From: Burkholderiaceae bacterium 16
Lineage (GTDB): Bacteria; Pseudomonadota; Gammaproteobacteria; Burkholderiales; Burkholderiaceae
Direction of reading: 5' to 3'
Length of the DNA stretch: 64,000 nt
Assembly: GCA_000955785.1 (NCBI GenBank)
Contig: JYOD01000009.1
Coordinates: 116,724-180,723, forward strand
This document shows, piece by piece, positions 8,348-15,714 of the stretch (position 1 is the first letter of the stretch; every line of letters begins with the position of its first letter). The notes under the pieces were generated by a model. It saw nothing but the letters and a program-made list of their open reading frames with translations, ran no database searches and was not told where the DNA came from. The position numbers and the translations under genes were made by a program.

Positions 8348-9178
8348 TTACTGCTTGTAGTAGACGATCTGGTGTGAGGTCGCGAGCAGCTCGCCGTGCG
8401 GGCTCCAGATCTGCGCGCTCTGGTCGAAGAAGCCCTGGCGGAACACCTGGGCCTGGGCGCTGCCCAGCACATGGCTGTCGCCCAGCGCGGCCAGCGTGGG
8501 CGCGTCCGCATGGAAATACGTGGTCAGCGACACCGTGCCGGCCGGTACGAAGCCGGCGCGCTTGAGGAAGATGCGCGGGTAGAAGGTATCGCACCATGCC
8601 GCCATCGCGGCAAAGTCCGGCGTACGCGCCGGCGCATCGCGCAGCCAGAACTGCGTCAGGCTGTCCGGATGCTCGGTGCCCGGTTCCGTGCTTGGCTTGG
8701 CGCCGCGCACCGGCCGCAATTCATAGGCATCCAGCCAGCGCACCTTCGCGAACCCCGACATCGGCGCCACGGTTTCCGCCGGCGGTACTTGCGGGAACAC
8801 AGCCTCGCCGCAGTTCCAGGTCTCGCGGCGCACCGCGAAGAAGGCGGTGGCCGTGGTTGCCACCTCGTCCCCCTGGCGCAGTTCGATGGACCAGTGCTGG
8901 GTGTTGCGGTTCGTGCGCACGGGGCGCGCCTCGATCACGAACGGCCCTTCGACGATCGGCCCGGCGAAGTTGACGGTCAGCGCGGACGGGTCGCCCAGCC
9001 GGGCGGGATGCTGCTGCACGGCCTGCAACAGGGTGGCCGCCGTGATGCCGCCGAAGGGACCGATCATGTTCCAGTAGGCGGGCGTGGTGCGTCCGTGGAA
9101 CAGATTGCCGCCCGCCGGCTCCAGCGCGATCGCGTGGTCGAAGGAATGGACGGTCTGGCTGGCTGGCGTGGCTGACAT
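8348..9178 (-). CDS. Acyl-CoA thioesterase-like hotdog protein
   Basis: Double-hotdog protein of the TesB-like/4HBT_3 group, expected to hydrolyse acyl-CoA thioesters. The 276-residue chain has two halves: GGITAATLLQAVQQHP...LTVNFAGPIVEGPF in the first, and YFHADAPTLAALGDSHVLGSAQAQVFRQGFFDQSAQIWSP split between strands in the second. ATG 9178 is preferred over an in-frame TTG at 9190; neither has a clear ribosome site. It stands alone between two convergent or divergent neighbours, so the substrate cannot be inferred from context. Confidence 0.75.
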   Translation of the reverse strand: MSATPASQTVHSFDHAIALEPAGGNLFHGRTTPAYWNMIGPFGGITAATLLQAVQQHPARLGDPSALTVNFAGPIVEGPFVIEARPVRTNRNTQHWSIELRQGDEVATTATAFFAVRRETWNCGEAVFPQVPPAETVAPMSGFAKVRWLDAYELRPVRGAKPSTEPGTEHPDSLTQFWLRDAPARTPDFAAMAAWCDTFYPRIFLKRAGFVPAGTVSLTTYFHADAPTLAALGDSHVLGSAQAQVFRQGFFDQSAQIWSPHGELLATSHQIVYYKQ

Positions 9179-9274
9179 GTTGGGGACCAAAAAAGTACGA
9201 TCGTTCGATAATACTGCAAACGATGGACGGGCGCTGGCGCCGCCGTCGAACTTCCCATCCAGTCCGGCGCGGCT

Positions 9275-10219
9275 TCAGCCCTGCGTCCGTGCGTGCCGGA
9301 ACGGATTCCAGCCCAGCTGGTTGCCGATCACTGCCAGCAGGATCAGCGACATGCCGGCCACTTGCAGCGGCGTGAGCACGACCCCGAACACCAGCACGTC
9401 GATCACGATGGCCACCAGCGGGTACACGAAGGACAGCGTGGCAATCGACAGCACGTTAAGGCGCTGGAAGGCGCCGTACAGCAACGTGTACATCACGCCG
9501 GTATGTACCAGGCCCAGCGCCAGCAACGCCCCCCAGGTGCGCCCGCCAAACGTCTCCACCGCCGGGTGCGCCAGCGGGAACAGCAGGACCACCCCCATCA
9601 CCATTTGCAAGCCCGCGATCTGCCCCGCCGGGATGCCCTTCAGGCGACGCGTGGCCATGGTGGTGACGGCGTACAGCAAGGCCGCCAGCATCGCCAGCGC
9701 CACCCCGTACAGCATGCCGCCGCTGGCGCCGCCGTGCTCCAGCCCGGTGATCAGCACCACCCCGCCAAAGGCCAGCACCAGCCAGGCAAGCCGCCCCGGG
9801 GCGATGGCCTCGCGCTGGAACGCCGCCGCCAGCAGCAGCAGGAAGAATGGCTGGGTGTGATAGACAACCGTGGACACCGATATGCCGCTATACGAATAGG
9901 CGGAAAACAGGGCCAGCCAGTTGAGGATCAGCGTGACACCGCCGAGCGCCAGCCAGCCCCAGTCCTGGCTGCGCATGGGCTGCCAGCCGCGGCGCAGGGC
10001 CAGCGTGCCCAGCAGGGCGGCGCCGCCGAAGATGCAGCGGAAAAACACAACGTCCAGCGGCGACTGTCCGCTGGTCACGACGAACCAGCCGATGGTGCCC
10101 GACAGGGTCATGGCGGCCACCATGCGCCACGCGCCGCCGCGCCGGACCGGTTCCGTGGTCGGAGGCGCCGATGCGCCGGCCGGCGAAGCGGCGGCGGCGC
10201 CGGATTGATCGATGTTCAT
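9275..10219 (-). CDS. EamA-family (DMT superfamily) transporter
   Basis: Ten-helix inner-membrane permease made of two EamA repeats in 314 residues. The repeats show as paired hydrophobic blocks with the recurring pattern of a long helix followed by a glycine-rich turn. The first 35 residues are Ala/Pro-rich and cytoplasmic. GGGAGA lies 6 nt before the ATG. It is divergent from a LysR-type regulator 120 bp away, a common arrangement in which the regulator controls the permease. Exporters of amino acids or drugs are known in the family; the substrate here is unknown. Confidence 0.85.
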   Translation of the reverse strand: MNIDQSGAAAASPAGASAPPTTEPVRRGGAWRMVAAMTLSGTIGWFVVTSGQSPLDVVFFRCIFGGAALLGTLALRRGWQPMRSQDWGWLALGGVTLILNWLALFSAYSYSGISVSTVVYHTQPFFLLLLAAAFQREAIAPGRLAWLVLAFGGVVLITGLEHGGASGGMLYGVALAMLAALLYAVTTMATRRLKGIPAGQIAGLQMVMGVVLLFPLAHPAVETFGGRTWGALLALGLVHTGVMYTLLYGAFQRLNVLSIATLSFVYPLVAIVIDVLVFGVVLTPLQVAGMSLILLAVIGNQLGWNPFRHARTQG

Positions 10220-10339
10220 GGAAGTCTCCCGCGTACTTCGTGCTAATGGCCGCTATTGTTCCACCATGCAGGCAGGTCAACAATCCGCCAGATTAGCAAT
10301 TACCATTTGACCTGTAGTCACAAATCCAGGAGACAGGCC

Positions 10340-11266
10340 ATGCCAATCGCACAGCTGAACGCCATGGCGGTATTCGCCAGGGTGGTGGAATGCGGCAGCT
10401 TCTCCGCCGCCGCCCGCGAGCTAGGCATGACGCCTTCGGCCGTCAGCCGCCATGTGACACGGCTGGAGGCAGCCATCGGCGGCAGCCTGCTGCAGCGGAC
10501 CACGCGCGCCTTTGCCCTGACCGAACTGGGACAGGCGGTGCACGCCGCCTGCGCGCGCATGGTGGCGGCCGCGCAGGAGGTGAATACGCTGGCCGGCGAC
10601 CACGCCGGCACGCCGCACGGCCTGCTGCGGATCAGCGCGCCGGTGGTGTTCGGGCAGGCCTGGCTGGCGCCGCGACTGCCGGCCCTGCTGGACCGCCATC
10701 CCGGGCTGGACCTGCAACTGACGCTGGCCGACCGCATGGTGGACCTGGTGGAAGAAGGTGTCGACGTGGCCATCCGCATTGCGCGCGAGCTGGCGCCGGG
10801 GCTGGCGGCGCGGCCGATCCGCGCGGTGCGCTACCGGCTGGTGGCGGCCCCTGACTGGCTGGCCCGGCATGGCACGCCCACCGAGCCGGCGGCGCTGCCC
10901 GGACATCGCTGCCTCTACCTGGGCTATGGCGCCTTCGGCGAACGCTGGAGCCTGCGGCACAAGGAGGACGGACAGACAGTGACGCTGCGCGTCCCCCCGC
11001 GGGTCACGCTCAACAACAGCGCGGCCATTGTCGCCATGGCACAGGCCGGCGGCGGCATCGGGCTGGTACCCGACTTCTCCCCCGTGGCCGCGCTGGCGTC
11101 AGGCAGCCTGGTGCCGGTGCTGGACGACTGGGAAATCCTGGAGCCTTACGTGGGCACCGCCTTTGCGGTCTATACGCCGACGCGCCACCTCGCCCCCAAG
11201 GTCCGCGCCTTCATCGATCACCTTGTGATGCAGGCCGCCCTGGAGCAGGGCGCGGCGGGCGCCTAG
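10340..11266 (+). CDS. LysR-type transcriptional regulator
   Basis: A 308-residue LTTR. The N-terminal winged helix-turn-helix spans about residues 1-60 (SFSAAARELGMTPSAVSRHVTRLE), followed by an effector-binding domain. The effector domain resembles the AaeR/PecT-like group (DGLLRISAP-type start, GGGIGLVPDF near the end). AGGAGA lies 7 nt before ATG 10340. It probably controls the divergent EamA transporter, an inference from position. The 3' end of the gene lies within a perfect inverted repeat that may terminate both this gene and the converging metW. Confidence 0.9.
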   Translation: MPIAQLNAMAVFARVVECGSFSAAARELGMTPSAVSRHVTRLEAAIGGSLLQRTTRAFALTELGQAVHAACARMVAAAQEVNTLAGDHAGTPHGLLRISAPVVFGQAWLAPRLPALLDRHPGLDLQLTLADRMVDLVEEGVDVAIRIARELAPGLAARPIRAVRYRLVAAPDWLARHGTPTEPAALPGHRCLYLGYGAFGERWSLRHKEDGQTVTLRVPPRVTLNNSAAIVAMAQAGGGIGLVPDFSPVAALASGSLVPVLDDWEILEPYVGTAFAVYTPTRHLAPKVRAFIDHLVMQAALEQGAAGA

Positions 11267-11288
11267 ACGAAGCTTCGCCGCGCCCTGC
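11245..11288. terminator. Perfect 13-bp inverted repeat between converging LysR gene and metW
   Basis: GCAGGGCGCGGCG (11245-11257) pairs perfectly with its complement at 11276-11288 around an 18-nt loop that holds the LysR stop codon. It lies in the 32-bp gap of two convergent genes. No T-run follows, so it may be a Rho-assisted or anti-read-through hairpin, not a classic terminator. Confidence 0.4.
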
Positions 11289-11298
11289 CCGCTCGCGT

Positions 11299-11910
11299 TC
11301 AGGTGGAACAGACGCGGTACACCGCCAGGCTGCCGCGCCAGTTCGGGCCCCAGTTGACGGTCACACCCTCGTGCATCACCACGCGATCGAGGATGCGCAG
11401 CCCCACCTTGGACGCCAGCGACTCAAAGTCGCTGATGGTCAGGACCCGCACGTTGGGCGTGTTGTACCACTGGTAAGGCAGCGCCTCCGACACCGGCATG
11501 CGCCCGCGGAACACCGACAACCGGTGCGGCCAGTAGCCGAAGTTGGGGAAGGACACGATGCATTCGCGCCCCACCCGCAGCGTCTCGCGCAAGACCTGCG
11601 CGGTGTTGTGGATGGTCTGCAGCGTCTGCGACAGGATCACCGTATCGAAGCTCTTGTCCTCGAACAGCGCCAGGCCGCCTTCCAGGTTCTGCTGGATCAC
11701 GTGCACGCCCTTCTGCACGCACGCCAGCACGCCTTCGTCCTGGATCTCGATGCCGTAGGCCTGCACGTCGAGCTCGTCCTGCAGCACGCGCAGCAGACTG
11801 CCGTCGCCGCAGCCCAGGTCGAGCACGGTGGAGTTGGGTTCGATCCAGCGCGCGATGGCGCGGAAGTCTGGGCGCAGCGCCAGGATATTGGGGTTGGCCG
11901 CGGCATTCAT
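11299..11910 (-). CDS. metW: MetW, methyltransferase-fold partner of MetX
   Basis: A 203-residue class I methyltransferase-fold protein found next to metX in many proteobacteria. The SAM-binding motif [16 protein letters not shown] lies near residues 28-42, followed by [13 protein letters not shown]. The C-terminal half [19 protein letters not shown] is the MetW signature. Work on MetW in other proteobacteria links it to MetX homoserine acyltransferase activity. Its ATG overlaps the metX stop by 4 nt (11907-11910), so the two are translationally coupled and presumably made in matched amounts. Confidence 0.94.
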   Translation of the reverse strand: MNAAANPNILALRPDFRAIARWIEPNSTVLDLGCGDGSLLRVLQDELDVQAYGIEIQDEGVLACVQKGVHVIQQNLEGGLALFEDKSFDTVILSQTLQTIHNTAQVLRETLRVGRECIVSFPNFGYWPHRLSVFRGRMPVSEALPYQWYNTPNVRVLTISDFESLASKVGLRILDRVVMHEGVTVNWGPNWRGSLAVYRVCST

Positions 11911-13079
11911 GCGCCTATCTCCTCGGCGATGCGTTCGTAGTAGGCGCGCATCAGGTTGTGATAGCGCGGGTCGTCGAGCAGGAAGGCGTCGTGGCCGTGC
12001 GGTGCGTCGATCTCCGCGTAGCTGACCGGACGCTTGTTGTCGAGCAAGGCCTTGACCAGCTCGCGGCTGCGATTCGGCGCGAAGCGCCAGTCGGTGCTGA
12101 AGCTGGCCACCAGGAAGCTGGCCTGCGTGTGCGACACCGCGCACGTGAGATCGCCGTCGAAGGCCAGCGCCGGATCGAAGTAATCGAGCGCGCGCGTGAT
12201 CAGCAGGTAGGTGTTGGCATCGAAGTACTCGGCGAACTTGTCGCCCTGGTAGCGCAGGTAGCTCTCCACCTGGAACTCGACGTCGAAGGAGAAGCGGATA
12301 TCGTCGGTCTTCAGCTCGCGGCCGAATTTCTCCGCCATGTCCTCGTCGGACAGATAGGTGATATGGCCGATCATGCGTGCCACGCGCAGGCCGCGCTTTG
12401 GCTTGACGCCGTGCGCGTAGTAATTGCCGCCGTGGAAGTCGGGGTCCGACAGGATGGCGCTGCGCGCCACCTCGTTGAAGGCGATGTTCTGTGCCGACAG
12501 CTTGGGCGTGGAAGCCACCACGATGCAATGGCGCAGCCGCTCCGGATACATCAGGCTCCAGGCCACCGCCTGCATGCCGCCGAGGCTGCCACCCATCACC
12601 GCGGCAAACTGGCTGATGCCGAACCTGTCCGCCACGCGCGCCTGGGCGTTGACCCAGTCTTCCACCGTGACCACCGGGAAGGTGGCGCCGTAGGGCTGGC
12701 CGGTGGCGGGATTGGGGCTCATCGGCCCGGTCGAGCCGAAGCACGAGCCGAGGTTGTTGACGCCGATGACGAAGAAGCGGTTGGTGTCGAGCGGCTTGCC
12801 GGGCCCGACCATGTTGTCCCACCAGCCCACGTCGCGCAGGTCGTGCGCGTACACGCCGGCCACGTGGTGCGAGGCATTGAGCGCATGGCACACCAGCACG
12901 GCGTTGGAGCGCGCGGCGTTGAGCGTGCCGTAGGTCTCGACCATCAAGTCGTAGTCGGCGATCGAGGTGCCGTTGCGCAGCTTCAACGGCTCGGGAAAAT
13001 GCATGCACTGCGGCTCGACAATGCCGACAGAGTCGGACGGCAGGGCCAGCGCGGCAAGAGGCGGAGCTACGTCTGTCAT
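11907..13079 (-). CDS. metX: Homoserine O-acyltransferase MetX
   Basis: Acylates homoserine at the start of methionine synthesis. The 390-residue alpha/beta hydrolase-fold enzyme has the nucleophile elbow GGSLGGMQ, the cap and [12 protein letters not shown] segment, and the catalytic Asp and His near the end ([12 protein letters not shown]). MetX enzymes paired with MetW are often succinyl- rather than acetyltransferases; the acyl donor cannot be settled by eye. ATG 13079 (MTDVAPP) is chosen because the 22 codons upstream lie in a hairpin and are not conserved-looking. No strong Shine-Dalgarno is seen. The 5' leader is about 270 nt and highly structured, with a SAM-II-like block and a terminator-like stem. 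Confidence 0.94.
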   Translation of the reverse strand: MTDVAPPLAALALPSDSVGIVEPQCMHFPEPLKLRNGTSIADYDLMVETYGTLNAARSNAVLVCHALNASHHVAGVYAHDLRDVGWWDNMVGPGKPLDTNRFFVIGVNNLGSCFGSTGPMSPNPATGQPYGATFPVVTVEDWVNAQARVADRFGISQFAAVMGGSLGGMQAVAWSLMYPERLRHCIVVASTPKLSAQNIAFNEVARSAILSDPDFHGGNYYAHGVKPKRGLRVARMIGHITYLSDEDMAEKFGRELKTDDIRFSFDVEFQVESYLRYQGDKFAEYFDANTYLLITRALDYFDPALAFDGDLTCAVSHTQASFLVASFSTDWRFAPNRSRELVKALLDNKRPVSYAEIDAPHGHDAFLLDDPRYHNLMRAYYERIAEEIGA

Positions 13080-13086
13080 GGAATAG

Positions 13087-13104
13087 GCCCGTTGGCAAAC
13101 GGGC
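13087..13104 (-). promoter_or_regulatory. Hairpin directly before the metX start codon
   Basis: GCCCGTT-TGCC-AACGGGC, a perfect 7-bp stem on the minus strand ending 7 nt before the metX ATG. It covers where the ribosome would load, and no free Shine-Dalgarno is visible, so it may limit translation. Confidence 0.5.
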
Positions 13105-13106
13105 GT

Positions 13107-13192
13107 AAAAAAACCCGACCGGCATTGCGTGGACGTTGCGTGCACATGACATCAAACATGGCATCAACGATGGCGCAGCCAAATCGGGTTTT
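13107..13192 (-). terminator. Terminator-like long-range stem in the metX leader
   Basis: On the minus strand AAAACCCGA (13192-13184) is perfectly complementary to TCGGGTTTT (13118-13110), which runs on into a T-tract to 13107. The intervening 65 nt could fold inside. This looks like the terminator arm of an attenuator placed between the upstream structured block and metX. Confidence 0.5.
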
Positions 13193-13247
13193 GCACGGGT
13201 CTTGCGTCCCGCGTGCCGGTGCCTTGCGTGGCAAGGGTACCGACCCA

Positions 13248-13300
13248 CCTCTTTAGCCGCATTTATATTGGCTGCCGGTTTCCCCCGAATCAGTGACCTC
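13248..13300 (-). ncRNA. SAM-II-riboswitch-like block in the metX leader (candidate)
   Basis: The minus strand reads ATAAATGCGGCTAAAGAGG (13266-13248), matching the 3' conserved part of SAM-II aptamers (AUAAAUG-N2-GCUAAA-R-AGG). CTGATT (13293-13288) lies 21 nt upstream, the same spacing as in the crystallised marine metX aptamer as I recall it. P2-like pairing AGCC/GGCT and ACC/GGT is possible. The usual P1 stem (complementary strand after CUGAUU loop) is not evident, so this could be a divergent member or a coincidence. SAM-II riboswitches are known upstream of metA/metX in alphaproteobacteria, which fits the downstream gene. Confidence 0.45.
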
Positions 13301-13310
13301 AGGAGTTACC

Positions 13311-13466
13311 ATGCCGCCGCGCGCCCGCAAGCCAGTCATCAAATCGGCGCGACCCGCCTATTATAGAGCAAACCAACGCGGCGGCGGCGCGCCACCGCAA
13401 CCGATCCAGAACCGAGCCCGAACCGAGCCCAGCCTTGACGAAATCACCCAGCATCCTGGTCATTGA
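13311..13466 (+). CDS. Possible 51-codon small ORF before creB (doubtful)
   Basis: ATG 13311 has AGGAG six nt upstream and opens a 51-codon frame encoding a basic Arg/Pro/Gln-rich peptide that overlaps the creB TTG start by 32 nt out of frame. The creB start itself has no visible ribosome site, so upstream translation could help. The same DNA is the antisense of the metX leader, which can explain its composition. No homology is recognised. Confidence 0.18.
   Translation: MPPRARKPVIKSARPAYYRANQRGGGAPPQPIQNRARTEPSLDEITQHPGH
13360..13365 (-). promoter_or_regulatory. Predicted -10 element of the metXW promoter
   Basis: A perfect TATAAT on the minus strand places the transcript start near 13353 and gives metX a leader of about 270 nt. 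No consensus -35 is seen 16-18 nt upstream, so an activator may be needed. The same bases read TATTAT on the plus strand and could serve creB. Confidence 0.45.
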
Positions 13467-14133
13467 AGACGAATCCGCGATCGCGGACACTATCCTCTAT
13501 GCGCTCGCGACAGACGGCATGGCGGTGGAGCATTGCGCGCTCGGCGGCGCGGCGCTGGAACGCCTGCGCGCGCAGGCGCCGGACCTGGTGATCCTGGACG
13601 TGGGTCTGCCCGACATCAACGGCTTCGAAGTCTGCCGCACCTTGCGCACCTTCTCCGATGTGCCGGTGATCTTCCTCACCGCGCGCAACGAGGAAATCGA
13701 CCGCATCGTCGGCCTGGAGATCGGCGCCGACGATTACGTCGTGAAGCCGTTCTCGCCGCGCGAACTGGCGGCGCGGGTGCGGGTGATCCTGCGGCGCACC
13801 GGCATGCGCGCCGCGCAGGCAACCCCCGCGCAGGAAGCCGCTCCGCCCGATGGCTTCACGCTCGACGCCGACGGCGCGCGCCTGGGCTGGCGCGGCCAGT
13901 GGCTCGACCTCACACGCTACGAATACCGGCTGCTCGCCTTGCTGCTGCAGCATCCCGGGCGCATCTATTCGCGCGCGCAGCTGATGGACCTGGTCTGGCA
14001 TGACGCGGTCGACACCATCGACCGCACCGTCGACACCCATATCAAGACCGTGCGCGCCAAGCTGCGCGCGCTCGACGCGGAGTGCGACCCGATCCGGACC
14101 CATCGCGGCATGGGCTATTCGCTCGCACGCTGA
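13435..14133 (+). CDS. creB: Response regulator CreB (OmpR/PhoB family)
   Basis: DNA-binding response regulator of the CreBC system. The receiver domain has the acidic pair Glu11/Asp12, phospho-acceptor Asp55 (LVILDVGLPD), the switch Thr in FLTARNE, and the lysine in VVKPFSP. The C-terminal winged-helix domain (about 140-232) ends THRGMGYSLAR. The start is TTG 13435, immediately after an 11-bp tandem repeat (AACCGAGCCC units at 13410-13431); no ATG or GTG is available in frame. The order creB-creC-creD matches enterobacteria, which supports the name over a generic OmpR-type regulator. Confidence 0.88.
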   Translation: MTKSPSILVIEDESAIADTILYALATDGMAVEHCALGGAALERLRAQAPDLVILDVGLPDINGFEVCRTLRTFSDVPVIFLTARNEEIDRIVGLEIGADDYVVKPFSPRELAARVRVILRRTGMRAAQATPAQEAAPPDGFTLDADGARLGWRGQWLDLTRYEYRLLALLLQHPGRIYSRAQLMDLVWHDAVDTIDRTVDTHIKTVRAKLRALDAECDPIRTHRGMGYSLAR

Positions 14134-14170
14134 ACGGCGCCTTCCCTCCCCCTCTCACCTACGGCCACGC

Positions 14171-15613
14171 ATGCATATCGGGCTTCGCATCTTCTTCGGC
14201 TTCTTCCTGATCGTCGGGCTGGCGGCTTTCCTCACGCTGCGGGTGTTCGTGCAGGAGGTCAAGCCGGGCGTGCGGCAAGCCATGGAGGACACGCTGGTCG
14301 ATACCGCGCATGTCCTGGCGGTGCTGGCCGCCGACGACATGAAGAACGGCCGCATCGCCGACGGCGCCTTCGCCCGCCGGCTGGCGCGGCTGCGCGAGGA
14401 CAAAGTCGATGCCAGTGTGTGGGGCATGCACAAGGATGCGGTGGGCTACCGCATCTACATCACCGACGAACGCGGCATCGTGCGCTTCGATTCCGGCGAG
14501 GCGGCCGTGGGCGCCGACTACTCGCGCTGGAACGATGTCTACCGCACCCTGCGGGGCGAGTACGGCGCGCGCAGCACGCGCGCCAATCCGGACGACGACG
14601 CCAGCACGGTGATGCACGTGGCCGCGCCGATCCGCGACGGCAACAAGACCATCGGCGTGCTGACCGTGGCGAAGCCCAACGTGACCATGGCGCCTTTCAT
14701 CGAGCGCAGCCAGCGCAAGATCCTGCTCAACGGCCTGTTACTGATGGGCGGCGCGTTCGTGATCGGCCTGGGCTGCACGCTGTGGCTGGTGCACGGCCTG
14801 CGCCGCCTGCAGCGCTACGCGCGCGCGGTGGCCGCCGGCGAGCGCGCCGAGATGCCGCTGCGCGGCGCCAGCGAGCTGGCCGAGCTGGGGCGCTCGGTGG
14901 AAAGCATGCGCCTGCGGCTGGAGAACAAGCAATACGTCGAGCACTACATCCACACGCTCACGCATGAAATGAAGAGCCCGCTGGCGGCCATCAGCGGCGC
15001 GGCCGAACTGCTGCAGGAGGACATGCCCGCCGCCGACCGCAGCCGCTTCGTCGCCAACATCCGGCGCCAGGCGCAGCGGCTGGAGGAAATGATCCGCAAG
15101 CTGCTGGCGCTGGCGGCGCTGGAGCAGCGGCAGAGCCTGGAGACGCACGAGCCGGTTGCGCTACTGGCGCTGATCGAGCAGTTGCTGCACGAGCTAGAGC
15201 CGCGCGCGCGCCAGCGCGGGCTGGCCCTGCGCCTGCTGCCGCCGGCCCACCCCGCGCCGGCGGTGAAAGGCGACCGGTTCCTGCTGCACCAGGCGCTGGC
15301 CAACCTGCTGGAAAACGCGCTCGATTTCGCCCCGCCGGCGAGCGTGGTGGAAATCGCCGTGGAGCGCCGCGACGGCCCGCCCAATACGATTGCCGTGCGC
15401 GTCACCGATCACGGCCCGGGCATTCCCGACTATGCATTGCCGCGCCTGTTCGAGCGCTTCTATTCGCTGCCGCGCCCTGGCGGCCAGGACAAGAGCACCG
15501 GGCTCGGCCTGTGCTTCGTGCGCGAGATCGCCACGCTGCATCGCGGCGAGATCGTACTGGCCAATCGCGCGGAAGGCGGGGCCTGCGCCACGCTGACCTT
15601 GCCCGCCGCGTAG
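14171..15613 (+). CDS. creC: Sensor histidine kinase CreC
   Basis: Membrane-bound kinase for CreB. The 480-residue protein has TM1 at about 6-24, a periplasmic sensor region to about 183, TM2 at about 184-207, and HAMP-like and dimerisation segments. The phospho-accepting His265 is in THEMKSPLAAI. The ATPase motifs are NLLENALDFAP (N box), DHGPGIP (G1) and STGLGL (G2). ATG 14171 gives the expected N-terminal helix. It lies 37 nt after creB. The signal is not known with certainty even in E. coli (envelope or fermentation state). Confidence 0.88.
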   Translation: MHIGLRIFFGFFLIVGLAAFLTLRVFVQEVKPGVRQAMEDTLVDTAHVLAVLAADDMKNGRIADGAFARRLARLREDKVDASVWGMHKDAVGYRIYITDERGIVRFDSGEAAVGADYSRWNDVYRTLRGEYGARSTRANPDDDASTVMHVAAPIRDGNKTIGVLTVAKPNVTMAPFIERSQRKILLNGLLLMGGAFVIGLGCTLWLVHGLRRLQRYARAVAAGERAEMPLRGASELAELGRSVESMRLRLENKQYVEHYIHTLTHEMKSPLAAISGAAELLQEDMPAADRSRFVANIRRQAQRLEEMIRKLLALAALEQRQSLETHEPVALLALIEQLLHELEPRARQRGLALRLLPPAHPAPAVKGDRFLLHQALANLLENALDFAPPASVVEIAVERRDGPPNTIAVRVTDHGPGIPDYALPRLFERFYSLPRPGGQDKSTGLGLCFVREIATLHRGEIVLANRAEGGACATLTLPAA

Positions 15614-15617
15614 CGGC

Positions 15618-15655
15618 TTCACACTCACCACACAATCGCTTCACGCAGGCTTCCT
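15618..15655 (+). promoter_or_regulatory. Possible CreB-binding sites (cre tag) before creD
   Basis: The E. coli cre tag is a TTCAC direct repeat with a 6-nt gap. Here TTCAC-N6-TTCCT occurs at 15640-15655, and another TTCAC lies at 15618-15622, two helical turns upstream. Position upstream of creD is right. One half-site is imperfect, so support is moderate. Confidence 0.4.
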
Positions 15656-15714
15656 TGGCGGCTCACACGGGAGTCCTAAGCTCGCGGCATCGTCACTCCC
15701 GCGCGCCTGCCGCC

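Noticed and set aside
11911..13248. Frame-continuous extension of metW upstream by over 440 codons
   Set aside because: It lies on top of metX in another frame; MetW normally begins at MNAAANPN and overlaps metX by 4 nt.
13080..13350. SAM-I, cobalamin, TPP, glycine or SAH riboswitch as explanation of the metX leader
   Set aside because: The conserved cores of these classes are absent; only the SAM-II 3' core fits.
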